A stretch of 64,000 nt of DNA from a virus. This document shows, in pieces, positions 1-7,178 of this stretch (position 1 is the first letter of the stretch; the number at the start of each line of letters is the position of its first letter). The position numbers and the translations under genes are program-made. The notes below the pieces were generated by a model. That model made no database searches. It worked only from the letters and a program-made list of their open reading frames with translations, and was not told where the DNA came from. The DNA is taken from positions 1-64,000 of IMG/VR virus record IMGVR_UViG_3300034198_015519. One strand, given 5' to 3'.

Positions 1-1
1 G

Positions 2-307
2 TATGTTATTGATACAACAGGTACATACCAAACATATATGGTGAACTACCCAATGATAGACTCAACAGGATGTTATAACTTCCAATTAGTTGTATATTGT
101 TATAATAAAACAATGAACTATAAGACTATCGTTTTAAATCAGAATGAGTATGTAGGATTCGTAGGGATTGACGAACTATCAGGTAACAGTAAACAACTTA
201 TTCGTGTTTCAGATTTAATGGGTAGAGAAGTTAAGATACAACCAAACAAGATGTTAATCTACACATACAGTGATGGATCTAAAGAGATAAAGTATATTAA
301 CGAATAA
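2..307 (+). CDS. C-terminal part of a protein cut by the left window edge, sorting-domain-like tail
   Basis: The reading frame is open from base 2, so the ATG at 38 is probably internal and the true start lies outside the window. The visible 101 residues end in a segment with DLMGREV, then a short beta-rich stretch and a charged C-terminus. This spacing resembles the type A C-terminal sorting domain of Bacteroidota type IX secretion cargo (family pattern: YDxxGREV, then a glycine or asparagine turn, then a final strand of K/E-rich residues). The match is short and by eye. A terminator follows at 331-360, so this is the last gene of its unit. Function of the missing N-terminal part is unknown. 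Confidence 0.75.
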   Translation, partial: YVIDTTGTYQTYMVNYPMIDSTGCYNFQLVVYCYNKTMNYKTIVLNQNEYVGFVGIDELSGNSKQLIRVSDLMGREVKIQPNKMLIYTYSDGSKEIKYINE

Positions 308-330
308 TATATTTCACATAAAGTAATTAG

Positions 331-360
331 AATCCTCCATTGTAGAATGGGGGATTTTTT
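331..360 (+). terminator. Rho-independent terminator
   Basis: Stem AATCCTCCATT / AATGGGGGATT with a GTAG loop, followed by a T run. It closes the unit ending at 307. Confidence 0.85.
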
Positions 361-373
361 ATATATTAGCATT

Positions 374-736
374 ATGAAAGATCTAACTAAATATGTAGAA
401 TCACTCCTTGATGGGATAAAAAACCCGTGTGAAGTAAAATATGTGGATAATGTATATTATGTGGATATTGTATATGACTACGGAAATAATGTAAATCTAT
501 ATCGTTTTGGTGATTTCTTAATAAAAAGCTTGGTTACTAAAACAGAAGCGATGTTAGCAACATATCTACCTGAGACTATGTTTAAAGTTAGTGTTAACCG
601 TATTAACATACCGATCGAATACCAAACTATTAATGTGACTTTTACTGTATCGTCAGAAATAGATTTAGAGGGGATTTCAAGTTATGTGGTAGATTATAAT
701 CCTATGGGTTATTTAGACAATACAAATCAATTGTAA
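374..736 (+). CDS. hypothetical protein, tandem paralogue of the next gene
   Basis: 120 residues. The ATG at 374 is chosen over an earlier in-frame ATG at 347 because the latter lies inside the terminator stem and would translate its T run. The N-terminus MKDLTKYVESLL matches the next protein (MKDLTEYIDLIL), and both contain a central segment ending in a helix of the form IKxxVxxxxxRYxPE followed by a beta strand, so the two look like a tandem duplication. No known domain was recognised. The stop is 2 bases before the next ATG, so the pair is co-translated. Confidence 0.8.
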   Translation: MKDLTKYVESLLDGIKNPCEVKYVDNVYYVDIVYDYGNNVNLYRFGDFLIKSLVTKTEAMLATYLPETMFKVSVNRINIPIEYQTINVTFTVSSEIDLEGISSYVVDYNPMGYLDNTNQL

Positions 737-738
737 AG

Positions 739-969
739 ATGAAAGACCTAACTGAATATATTGATTTAATTTTACAGGAATTAAATATCCCATTAACGGT
801 TAGTTTTATGAATGAGACTTATTTCATCGTGTTTAGTATTAAAGACCTTAGATACGATAACGAAATAGTTAGAAATTTAATTAAAGCGGAGGTAGATAAC
901 GTAATTAATAGATACATTCCTGAAGGGACTATTAATTACTTGATTAATATTAATGTATCACGATATTAA
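739..969 (+). CDS. hypothetical protein, shorter tandem paralogue
   Basis: 76 residues, starting 2 bases after the previous stop. It shares the MKDLT start and the helix-strand ending (AEVDNVINRYIPEG) with the preceding 120-residue protein but lacks its last 30 or so residues. LILQEL at residues 10-15 carries a hydrophobic-X-Glu triplet similar to those ending the N-terminal leaders elsewhere in the window, but the leader here is weak. No function can be assigned. A terminator follows immediately. Confidence 0.8.
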   Translation: MKDLTEYIDLILQELNIPLTVSFMNETYFIVFSIKDLRYDNEIVRNLIKAEVDNVINRYIPEGTINYLININVSRY

Positions 970-992
970 TACATTCCATTCACTCACTACAA

Positions 993-1022
993 AGGGAGAC
1001 TCCATACGGGTCTCCTTTTTCG
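993..1022 (+). terminator. Rho-independent terminator
   Basis: GGAGAC / GTCTCC stem with a TCCATACGG loop and a T run. Confidence 0.85.
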
Positions 1023-1043
1023 TTCATAAATGTATTGTATTAT

Positions 1044-1091
1044 TATCGGTTAATTAAACGATATTATAAGTTATCGGTTATATAGACGATA
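1044..1091. repeat. two palindromic units with 28-base period
   Basis: TATCG-N10-CGATA occurs at 1044-1063 and again at 1072-1091. The loops are similar (GTTAATTAAA and GTTATATAGA), so this is a tandem direct repeat in which each copy can form a hairpin. Confidence 0.7.
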
Positions 1092-1198
1092 TAGTTCTAC
1101 CGTTTACATTTCTATATAATATATGTGGTAATTATTAGGACATATCTTAAACCTTATTGTAATGGTCATTACAGTAATGTATATTACGTTAAGATAAT

Positions 1199-1246
1199 AT
1201 ATGATTATTGTCATATATTTTCGTTTATATGATTATTATCATATAA
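1199..1246. repeat. second pair of palindromic units with 28-base period
   Basis: ATATGATTATTGTCATAT begins at 1199 and ATATGATTATTATCATAT begins at 1227. Each is an imperfect palindrome and the start-to-start distance is again 28 bases. Confidence 0.7.
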
Positions 1247-1353
1247 ATCATTTCCCCCATTTACAATGGGTCCCCCATATATGAACGTAACATTATGGTG
1301 ACCTTTATAGTAACTTTATTTTATCATGTATATGGTGTTCACTAAAAGGGTAT

Positions 1354-1370
1354 GTTCAGTGACACTGAAC
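1354..1370. promoter_or_regulatory. perfect 17-base palindrome, operator-like
   Basis: GTTCAGTG-A-CACTGAAC. A further half site (TGAACAGT) follows at about 1383. This has the form of a site for a dimeric DNA-binding protein. Confidence 0.5.
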
Positions 1371-1458
1371 AATAGAAAATAATGAACAGTATGGTATGAT
1401 TATATGGTAAGTTATATAAGTTCTTTACTGATGATAGTTTTATCTTATATCATTATTG

Positions 1459-1473
1459 TCAGGTGAAACCTGA
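1459..1473. promoter_or_regulatory. 15-base palindrome TCAGGT-GAA-ACCTGA
   Basis: Perfect six-base arms with a three-base centre; either a small hairpin or a dimeric protein site. Confidence 0.45.
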
Positions 1474-1495
1474 TATATCTGATATGAATAATAAC

Positions 1496-1523
1496 TACCA
1501 CTTTCTACCACTAATATGGTGGT
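1496..1523. repeat. inverted GTGGTA iterons
   Basis: TACCAC (reverse complement of GTGGTA) at 1496 and 1506, 10 bases apart. The second copy pairs with GTGGT at 1519-1523 to make a hairpin. Confidence 0.45.
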
Positions 1524-1746
1524 CTTTATGGTTGTTATCTATCGTTGGGGACATGACTTAATGACACGTTGAAGGGGATATTTTCGGTTCCCTATACGTT
1601 GGAAGAACTATAGGACTTCGTCTCCGCGGCTACTACATCATAGGGACATTTTTTAGCTGGAAAACGTCTATATATAAAAAAACCCTTCTATCACCACCAC
1701 TAGGGGGGATTTTTTACCCTCCTGATATGACCAGCGGTAAAAAGGG

Positions 1747-1785
1747 GTGGTAATTAGTGGTAAGACCATGTGGTAGAAAGTGGTA
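1747..1785. repeat. four GTGGTA iterons
   Basis: GTGGTA at 1747, 1757, 1770 and 1780, spacing 10, 13 and 10 bases, close to one helical turn. Opposite orientation to the pair near 1496-1511. Confidence 0.5.
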
Positions 1786-1913
1786 AAAGGGATTGTGCCG
1801 TGAGCGTTCGCTGACTGACATTTTGACAAAATCAAGCAAAATGGTAAAAATAGTTATCAACAATCCCCCCTGACAGTATGTCATCCCCAATTTGTTATTC
1901 ACAAATAGGTTAA

Positions 1914-1921
1914 TATTTATT
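1914..1921 (+). promoter_or_regulatory. TATTTATT box, candidate phage late promoter
   Basis: 15 bases before the ATG at 1937, after the long gene-free region. Confidence 0.45.
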
Positions 1922-1936
1922 AACATTAATGTACAT

Positions 1937-2251
1937 ATGGACCCAATGATTAATTTTATAACAAAACATTATACCCCAACGATCACTGAGGACAGTATGG
2001 GGATGAAATGTATATTCAAACATAACGAAGGATTGACCGATGACGGAGTTGTCTATTTTGAATTCTCAAAGAGGGGATGGTCAAAGAAACCCATTGTTAA
2101 TAAAAGACAATATGTAATTGTCGATGCTAACATGGGGGATGTGTTACAGTTTTTAAATCAGTACTATAATTTATCTGAAGAGGATTACCACCAAGTAAGA
2201 ACATCAATCATTAACTTGGCAATAGATAAGATGGATACTTTCTATTCTTAG
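1937..2251 (+). CDS. hypothetical protein
   Basis: 104 residues starting MDPMINFITKHYTPTITED. The start at 1937 is preferred to an upstream in-frame ATG at 1892 because the latter would place the TATTTATT box inside the gene. The protein is mixed alpha/beta with a C-terminal helix (YHQVRTSIINLAIDKMD); no known domain was recognised. Its TAG stop overlaps the stop of the convergent membrane protein gene by two bases, with no terminator between. Confidence 0.7.
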   Translation: MDPMINFITKHYTPTITEDSMGMKCIFKHNEGLTDDGVVYFEFSKRGWSKKPIVNKRQYVIVDANMGDVLQFLNQYYNLSEEDYHQVRTSIINLAIDKMDTFYS

Positions 2252-2415
2252 TCCATAGGTTCAATGTCTTCATCAGTAATCAAATGACGACGAATGAAAG
2301 AAGACACTTTAGAAGTGGGGAAATAGTTAAGGGTCATCATGGAACCCCCAATGAGTAGAACACCAAAGAGTGTTACATACCCGATGATAAGATTGATTAG
2401 TAGGATAGTTTTCAT
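2248..2415 (-). CDS. small single-pass membrane protein
   Basis: 55 residues if started at the ATG at 2415; the same frame is open to an ATG at 2451. Residues 2-26 form one hydrophobic segment (TILLINLIIGYVTLFGVLLIGG), followed by a basic patch (SSFIRRH) and an acidic tail (DEDIEPMD), suggesting a cytoplasmic C-terminus by the positive-inside rule. Small phage membrane proteins of this kind act as holins, spanins or superinfection-exclusion factors, but nothing specific identifies the role. It converges on the preceding gene with overlapping stop codons. Confidence 0.5.
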   Translation of the reverse strand: MKTILLINLIIGYVTLFGVLLIGGSMMTLNYFPTSKVSSFIRRHLITDEDIEPMD

Positions 2416-2493
2416 ATGTACAAGTATAAGAAGAATATCTGAGACTGACAAGACCTTCCCTCACAAATAATGGGGACCTTTATTTTTTTTAAT

Positions 2494-2602
2494 AAGACAG
2501 GTTGGAGTCTACACTCCAAGGGGTGTTGTTCCCCCAGCCCGACATCTCTCTCACATTGTCCATACAAAGATAGTGAATGTAATTGACACTACCAAACAAA
2601 CC
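2494..2602. repeat. diverged direct repeat, copy 1
   Basis: Left block AAGACAGGTTGGAGTCTAC (2494-2512), right block AATTGACACTACCAAACAAA (from 2581). The left block also folds back with ACTCCAAG just downstream. Copy 2 lies at 2785-2872. Confidence 0.55.
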
Positions 2603-2784
2603 ATTTAGTTTTTTTAAATTAATCGTATATTTATATTATGAATTCGTTCCCCCCACAGTAGGGAGTTAGTTGTTCAGGAACCAAGTCGGTCCGTAAAGTT
2701 CAAGATGAATTTGTTCAACATACATTCTTTGTGATTCCCCCTGTAGAAGGAGGGGAATTTTTTTATGCCTATATAAAAAAATAT

Positions 2785-2872
2785 AAGGCAGGGTGGAGTC
2801 TACTCGGTCCCCCTCGATTAAAAAGGTTACACCATAAAGGTACGGATAATAATCGACACCACAAAACAATCC
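2785..2872. repeat. diverged direct repeat, copy 2
   Basis: Left block AAGGCAGGGTGGAGTCTAC (2785-2803), right block AATCGACACCACAAAACAAT (from 2851). The blocks are 66 bases apart here and 87 in copy 1, so the blocks are kept while the spacer changed. Confidence 0.55.
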
Positions 2873-3175
2873 CCCACATTTATTTCAGATATAGTTACAA
2901 ACAATTGTTGTGGATAACTTATGGTTCCCTACATAGGGGGACCTATACTTTGGCATACCCCCTCCTCCTCATATATTGGGGGCCCCCTCCCCCGTATCCC
3001 CCCTCTTATATGACACTTTGACAGGGTCAAAAAGGGGGTCAATCCCCCTTGCAGAGTATAAGTTTTAAAAAAGGTAATATGGTCTTAAAAAATATTTTGG
3101 GAAAAAATCTTTAAAAATCGGAATACCCCCTATATACGAAAAAAAAATTCCAGAAAAATTTTAGGAAAATTGGGG

Positions 3176-3183
3176 TATTTATT
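3176..3183 (+). promoter_or_regulatory. TATTTATT box
   Basis: 5 bases before the ATG at 3189. Confidence 0.45.
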
Positions 3184-3188
3184 CTTAT

Positions 3189-3560
3189 ATGAAAAACCTC
3201 ATCAAACATATTTTAAAAGAAGAGACCAATAAGTCGGTTAGACTTATTTCCAAGTACTATGATATTGAAGGGGAGGGTTCCACATATCGTGGAGATAATC
3301 AATTTCAAACCTATGTCACATTCTTTCCAAAGAACTACGATGATGATATGACTCCTCTTGCTGGAACATCTAATTGTTATTGGGAGATTGATGAAGATGG
3401 GGAACTTGAATTTAAGTTTATGACTCTACCAATGGAAACAACAATACCTATTATGTCTTATATTGGGGACACCGAAGAATTGGAAGACTACTTGGAGGAT
3501 ATTCATGTAGAGGAAGCTGAAAAGTTCTTATTAAGGATTAATAAATCCCGACTTAAATAG
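3189..3560 (+). CDS. hypothetical acidic protein with short N-terminal leader
   Basis: 123 residues. The N-terminus MKNLIKHILKEE is a short basic amphipathic helix ending in L-K-E, the hydrophobic-X-Glu form shared with many proteins in this window; a cut there would leave the remaining 112 residues. The body is rich in Asp/Glu and Tyr, with beta segments in the middle and a C-terminal helix (EEAEKFLLRINKSRL). No domain was recognised. Single-gene unit: its own TATTTATT box and its own terminator. Confidence 0.8.
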   Translation: MKNLIKHILKEETNKSVRLISKYYDIEGEGSTYRGDNQFQTYVTFFPKNYDDDMTPLAGTSNCYWEIDEDGELEFKFMTLPMETTIPIMSYIGDTEELEDYLEDIHVEEAEKFLLRINKSRLK

Positions 3561-3563
3561 ATT

Positions 3564-3587
3564 ACCCCCAACGAATGGGGTTTTTTG
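3564..3587 (+). terminator. Rho-independent terminator
   Basis: CCCCA / TGGGG stem with a short loop and six T. Confidence 0.85.
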
Positions 3588-3620
3588 TTTGACAAAATCT
3601 AACTTATTTTTTATCTTTAC
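3588..3620 (+). promoter_or_regulatory. host-type promoter candidate
   Basis: TTTG at 3588-3591, 20 bases, then TATCTTTAC at 3612-3620. This fits the Bacteroidota sigma-ABfr pattern (TTTG near -33, TAnnTTTG near -7) with one mismatch. The ATG at 3627 would fall at or next to the transcription start. Confidence 0.5.
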
Positions 3621-3626
3621 TCTACT

Positions 3627-3707
3627 ATGGGAAATCCACTATTAATTATTTGCTTTATAATTGTATATGGACTATTGGCGTTAAATGATTACTTATCAAA
3701 AAAATAA
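3627..3707 (+). CDS. 26-residue membrane peptide
   Basis: ATG at 3627, TAA at 3705-3707. The peptide is almost entirely one hydrophobic helix (LLIICFIIVYGLLAL) followed by NDYLSKK, a layout seen in small phage membrane peptides. It sits directly behind a host-type promoter candidate and 2 bases ahead of the next gene, which supports translation. It may alternatively be a leader segment of the 3710 gene. Confidence 0.5.
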   Translation: MGNPLLIICFIIVYGLLALNDYLSKK

Positions 3708-3709
3708 AA

Positions 3710-4276
3710 ATGAAATATACATTAAACACTTATGGATGGTCAGCTGAATTCATCGGTAAATCCATCACCAAAGAAGAGACAGAACAAATTGAAAACCTTA
3801 TGAAAGAACGTGAGGTTGATGAGTTATCTGAGATAAGATTTGAGATTGAGGACAATATGGACTTTGATATGTGGGATGGAGATTTATTACATATCAACAA
3901 ATCATTGGATAACGGATATACTCACTTTGAATTAATTGGTGAAGGTGGAGAGGATACCGTTTTAAGGTTCAGTATTGATGACATCAAAGCAAATGAGAAT
4001 ACCAACGAATATAATGTATTTCCAACGAAAGATTCTGATGTATATTTTAGTGTTGATGAGAATAAAGGTGGAATCTGTTCATATGTATTTGAAACTGAGG
4101 ATATCCCAAATATTGATGATTTCAAATATACTGTTGGAATAATTGAAACCCCCTCTGATAATTATTGGCAAGTTATTGATGAGATTTTATATAAGGGGAA
4201 ACCTCTTGAGGTCTATGACCATCTTGATAGCAACGGCAAATCATCCAATTTAGAAATATTTAAATTCCCTATTTAA
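3710..4276 (+). CDS. hypothetical acidic protein
   Basis: 188 residues, strongly acidic, with Glu-rich helices early (KEETEQIENLMKEREVDEL) and beta-rich segments later. It has no N-terminal leader of the hydrophobic-X-Glu type. It is translationally coupled to its neighbours: 2 bases after the 26-residue peptide and 1 base before the next ATG. No family was recognised. Confidence 0.8.
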   Translation: MKYTLNTYGWSAEFIGKSITKEETEQIENLMKEREVDELSEIRFEIEDNMDFDMWDGDLLHINKSLDNGYTHFELIGEGGEDTVLRFSIDDIKANENTNEYNVFPTKDSDVYFSVDENKGGICSYVFETEDIPNIDDFKYTVGIIETPSDNYWQVIDEILYKGKPLEVYDHLDSNGKSSNLEIFKFPI

Positions 4277-4277
4277 T

Positions 4278-4799
4278 ATGGACCTTAATAAAATACGTCC
4301 CGAAGATTATACGTTCCCTCAGACATATTCCACATACAACGAATATAAGTCTATTCGTGAGGAATCTGAATTAAGATACCTCATCCATACAAAGTATTTA
4401 AAAATGTTGGGGGAGTTTATTGAAATGATGTACCCTGGTTTAAAATTTGATATTCATATTAGAAATAGAGATCCTAAAGAACGTAGACCTGATTGGTATG
4501 GTCATACATATATGGAACTTATTGTATTTGATATGATTGCCTCCCCCGTTTATAATCCTAATACGTTTGAACCTTCGTATCGAACCCCACATTGTCAGGA
4601 ATATATTAGCGGTGAGAGATTATATTATGATATTAATTCATATATTCCTGATATTAATAAACATCTTTTAATATCTTTTTTTCGTTGTAATGATTTTTCG
4701 ATGAACCTGACGGACATCCCTTCTTTTGAATGTTGGAGACAATATTTTATGTCGGACAGTAGAAGAAGAGAAATGTCTAGAGGGTACGATTACTTTTAA
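4278..4799 (+). CDS. hypothetical protein
   Basis: 173 residues, starting one base after the previous stop, so probably coupled to it. It is rich in Tyr, Arg and His and has alternating helices and strands (KMLGEFIEMMYPGLKFDIHIRNRD). The C-terminus is basic (SDSRRREMSRGYDYF). No known domain was recognised and no leader peptide is visible. It ends a unit that began at the host-type promoter near 3612. Confidence 0.75.
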   Translation: MDLNKIRPEDYTFPQTYSTYNEYKSIREESELRYLIHTKYLKMLGEFIEMMYPGLKFDIHIRNRDPKERRPDWYGHTYMELIVFDMIASPVYNPNTFEPSYRTPHCQEYISGERLYYDINSYIPDINKHLLISFFRCNDFSMNLTDIPSFECWRQYFMSDSRRREMSRGYDYF

Positions 4800-4808
4800 T
4801 TGTTGTAG

Positions 4809-4816
4809 TATTTATA
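4809..4816 (+). promoter_or_regulatory. TATTTATA box
   Basis: 16 bases before the ATG at 4833. Confidence 0.45.
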
Positions 4817-4832
4817 TATAAAAAATAATATT

Positions 4833-5072
4833 ATGAAAAAAGTAATTAAATTAACCGAATCAGAATTAACAAATCTTGTTAACCGTATTGTTAGTGAGGA
4901 GATGGAAGATAATACTTTATACTCCGATATTATGGACGTTATAAGAAACTCTAATGCAAGTCACGAAGAAGCCGTTAGTATTTTAAGAAACATTGCCGAT
5001 GAAATGACATCAGATAGAAGAGTAAAACGTGATGCGGTATCTCGTTTTAGAGATTATAGATTGAAAGATTAA
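4833..5072 (+). CDS. small protein with IxLTES-type N-terminal leader
   Basis: 79 residues. The first 22 residues, MKKVIKLTESELTN followed by LVNRIVSE, form the clearest class of leader in this window (compare 6609, 9992, 16598 and 60589). A cut after V-S-E would release a 57-residue acidic-then-basic helical protein (SHEEAVSILRNIADEM ... DRRVKRDAVSRFRDYRLKD). No domain was recognised. A basic, DNA-associated internal head protein is a plausible but unproved role. Confidence 0.85.
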   Translation: MKKVIKLTESELTNLVNRIVSEEMEDNTLYSDIMDVIRNSNASHEEAVSILRNIADEMTSDRRVKRDAVSRFRDYRLKD

Positions 5073-5093
5073 TACTAAATGTAAAAATATTTG

Positions 5094-5122
5094 AAACCTC
5101 ATCTTAACGGATGGGGTTTTTT
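5094..5122 (+). terminator. Rho-independent terminator
   Basis: AACCTCATC / GATGGGGTT stem with a TTAACG loop, then T run. Confidence 0.85.
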
Positions 5123-5211
5123 GTTTATGGTGAGGTGTATTTTCTGGAAAAATTTTTTTACACCGAACCTCCCCCCCGCCCCCTCCTTGTTTTTTGTTTG
5201 GTTTATTTGTA

Positions 5212-5219
5212 TATTTATT
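5212..5219 (+). promoter_or_regulatory. TATTTATT box
   Basis: 4 bases before the ATG at 5224. Confidence 0.45.
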
Positions 5220-5223
5220 TTAC

Positions 5224-5607
5224 ATGAGAACGAACCAAAAACTTAAGGACCTACTTAAAGGATTATTTGAAAATAAACAATATGAGTCGACCATCATTGA
5301 CGAGGAATTATATTTTGATGATGTAAATTCTGAAATGTATGTTGATGACGAATATGTGTTCCGTTATACAATGAAGGTTGGAGCTGTTGTTGGTGAAGGT
5401 ACGGGAGCTGTTGGTGACATCCAAGTAATCATTTCTTCTATCACAAGAAACGGTGAAGATTTTTATTCCAATTGGAGATTGGATGAATATAGTTCAAATA
5501 CGTGGTATATGTCTGAATTGGAAGAAATAATTATTAGTGAGTATTTTGATTTAATCCCATTCTCAATATATGTTACTTTCTATGGGCATGATGAAAAGAT
5601 AACGTAA
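5224..5607 (+). CDS. hypothetical protein
   Basis: 127 residues from the ATG at 5224; an earlier in-frame ATG at 5194 would place the TATTTATT box inside the gene. The N-terminus MRTNQKLKDLLKGLFENK is a basic helix, then a mostly beta protein with a Gly-rich loop (GAVVGEGTGAVGDIQVIISSITRNG). It could carry a variant leader, but there is no clear hydrophobic-X-Glu end. No family was recognised. Confidence 0.75.
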   Translation: MRTNQKLKDLLKGLFENKQYESTIIDEELYFDDVNSEMYVDDEYVFRYTMKVGAVVGEGTGAVGDIQVIISSITRNGEDFYSNWRLDEYSSNTWYMSELEEIIISEYFDLIPFSIYVTFYGHDEKIT

Positions 5608-5611
5608 GATA

Positions 5612-5619
5612 TATTTATT
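5612..5619 (+). promoter_or_regulatory. TATTTATT box
   Basis: 3 bases before the ATG at 5623. Confidence 0.45.
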
Positions 5620-5622
5620 TAT

Positions 5623-6264
5623 ATGAGAGTAATTATAACGGAATCACAAAACGCCATTCTTAGAAGATACGGAAGAATCAAGGAACTTTTTGATAACTAC
5701 TTGTTGGTACATAATATTACTGCATTTGATACTTTTGAAAGCTTCTTTCAAGGATTGTGTTGGGACATTGCTGTTGATATGATAGATAGAACAAAGATGG
5801 ATCAAGATTCATATGTTACTCTTAGAAACCAAATTATTCAGTTCGTTAAAAATCATTTTTATGAAGAATATAAAGAATGGTGGGAAAGACGAACAAACCG
5901 TATTTCTGAAAATGTATCACCAAAGGAAAAAAGCAAAAGGTTTTTAAAAGACGAACTTAATATTGATTTTACAAATGGTATTGAACAAATAACCTCATCG
6001 TATGATGTCCCAATGTCATTTGACGAGGGTATTGGTCCTGAATCGATTAGAAGGTTTTTGAACCATTGGGGTCCGATGTATCTTGTTAATATCAATGGTA
6101 AGAAATTCCTTTATCAAGACAGAGGTGAATTTGAGTGGTTTATTGATGAAGAAGGATTTGATTATGTTGATAATGAAATAATTGAAGAACTCGGTATTGA
6201 TGTAATGGGTTTAACTTTTTCTGATATTATTGACATGTATTTTAATGAGGAGGATAATATATGA
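5623..6264 (+). CDS. hypothetical protein with IITES-type N-terminus and VTLRNQI domain
   Basis: 213 residues. The start MRVIITESQNAILRR belongs to the IITE(S/N) leader class shared with 6261, 13764 and 18279. Residues about 55-88 (DMIDRTKMDQDSYVTLRNQIIQFVKNHFYEEYKEW) align with the downstream protein around its own VTLRNQI motif, so the two share a helical domain of about 45 residues. The C-terminal half is acidic with no recognised domain. The stop overlaps the next start by four bases (ATGA), so the two genes are translationally coupled. Confidence 0.8.
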   Translation: MRVIITESQNAILRRYGRIKELFDNYLLVHNITAFDTFESFFQGLCWDIAVDMIDRTKMDQDSYVTLRNQIIQFVKNHFYEEYKEWWERRTNRISENVSPKEKSKRFLKDELNIDFTNGIEQITSSYDVPMSFDEGIGPESIRRFLNHWGPMYLVNINGKKFLYQDRGEFEWFIDEEGFDYVDNEIIEELGIDVMGLTFSDIIDMYFNEEDNI

Positions 6265-6569
6265 AAATTATAATTACAGAAAATCAATATCGTTTAATTC
6301 GTAGATCATCCCAAATTGATTCTATGGTTGAACCTATTATGGATTCTGTTTATAAATTTATTCAAGGGGAACAAAGTTTTCCATTGGATAAAAGAAACTT
6401 TGCCGATTTTAAACAAATTGTTGCTTATAAATTGGCCTCCACCATTATTAATAATGAATCATTTTTAGATAACGATGAAAAGGTCACATTGAGAAACCAA
6501 ATCCAAAGGTATGTCGAGACTAATTACTATTCTAAAATGAAAGATTATTTCATGTCACTTGCAGAATAA
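6261..6569 (+). CDS. hypothetical protein, partial paralogue of the preceding gene
   Basis: 102 residues, ATGA-coupled to the preceding gene. MKIIITENQYRLIRR is the leader class; MVE at residues 22-24 is the nearest hydrophobic-X-Glu triplet. The C-terminal half (DEKVTLRNQIQRYVETNYYSKMKDYF) matches the VTLRNQI domain of the upstream protein. The two may interact or have arisen by duplication of one domain. Confidence 0.8.
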   Translation: MKIIITENQYRLIRRSSQIDSMVEPIMDSVYKFIQGEQSFPLDKRNFADFKQIVAYKLASTIINNESFLDNDEKVTLRNQIQRYVETNYYSKMKDYFMSLAE

Positions 6570-6584
6570 ATAAAAATATATAAT

Positions 6585-6592
6585 ATTTATAA
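6585..6592 (+). promoter_or_regulatory. TATTTATA box
   Basis: 16 bases before the ATG at 6609. Confidence 0.45.
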
Positions 6593-6608
6593 AATAAAAA
6601 AAATTACT

Positions 6609-7094
6609 ATGGAAAGATTAATTAGACTAACAGAAAGTGAGTTAATAAACTTGGTAGAAACTCTAATCAAAGAAGATGAAGACCAATGGGTTGATGATTC
6701 ACGAGAAATGGAAGATGAGACGGATTTTTCTAAAATGGAAATCCCTCAAGAAATAGCAAACGATAAACACTTTCAAAGAATTGTTAGATTTTTTGAAAAT
6801 AATCCAGAATTGGCTAATGAGTTGGGTCAAGAACTTGATGGTAGTTTGAATGAAGATTACGAATACAAAGATTATACTGACGCTCAACCAAAAGAAATTT
6901 CTAAAAACGAGTATTGGAGAAGAAAGTTGACTACTTTAGGTCTTGGAGCACTTGCGGGAGCAATTATGGCAATCCCAATGGCGGGTGGTCTTGGTGCTGA
7001 AGATATTTTAGAAATGGCATTGGCAATGGCTGCAGGTACTGCGACAGTTGCGGGTGGGTTAATTTCTAACGTAAGTAGAACAAAAATTAAATAA
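6609..7094 (+). CDS. leader-tagged protein with hydrophobic C-terminus
   Basis: 161 residues. The leader MERLIRLTESELINLVETLI ends in I-K-E-D. A long acidic middle (residues 24-100) is followed by two hydrophobic segments at about 113-133 (LGLGALAGAIMAIPMAGGLG) and 135-155 (EMALAMAAGTATVAGGLI), rich in Gly and Ala like glycine-zipper membrane segments. If the leader does direct packaging, this would be a membrane-active protein carried in the virion. A terminator follows. Confidence 0.8.
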   Translation: MERLIRLTESELINLVETLIKEDEDQWVDDSREMEDETDFSKMEIPQEIANDKHFQRIVRFFENNPELANELGQELDGSLNEDYEYKDYTDAQPKEISKNEYWRRKLTTLGLGALAGAIMAIPMAGGLGAEDILEMALAMAAGTATVAGGLISNVSRTKIK

Positions 7095-7118
7095 AAAATA
7101 CCACATACAAAATATTTG

Positions 7119-7147
7119 ACCCCCTCTCTATTGATTGGGGGTTTTTT
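7119..7147 (+). terminator. Rho-independent terminator
   Basis: CCCCC / GGGGG stem with a 12-base loop and T run. Confidence 0.85.
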
Positions 7148-7178
7148 ATTTTCTATTATTAAATAAAAAAAATATATT

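Larger units (their letters stand above)
1023..1936. other. gene-free region with dense palindromes and short iterated motifs
   Basis: No convincing reading frame runs through these 914 bases; the only long frame (1714-1926, minus) has a composition unlike any neighbour. Instead the stretch holds at least five dyads and two clusters of an iterated GTGGTA motif, listed separately. Plausible roles are a replication origin, an operator array or structured small RNAs; the sequence alone does not decide between them. Confidence 0.6.
2452..3188. other. gene-poor region with a diverged direct repeat
   Basis: No frame with the composition of neighbouring genes is present. Frames at 2666-2869 (minus) and 2731-3021 (plus) overlap each other, are rich in Pro/Tyr/His and run through C-runs. 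The stretch instead carries the repeated segments listed at 2494-2602 and 2785-2872, C-rich runs, and poly-A/T tracts near 3070-3160. Confidence 0.5.

Noticed and set aside
1714-1926. A 70-residue minus-strand frame
   Set aside because: It crosses the GTGGTA iterons and poly-C runs and shows no protein-like composition.
2666-3021. Overlapping frames on both strands
   Set aside because: They overlap each other in a C-run-rich, repeat-bearing non-coding stretch and show no start signal.
3922-4125. Minus-strand frames inside the 3710, 5623, 7758, 13764 and 14453-14772 regions
   Set aside because: They are shadows of well-supported + strand genes with no promoter or terminator of their own.
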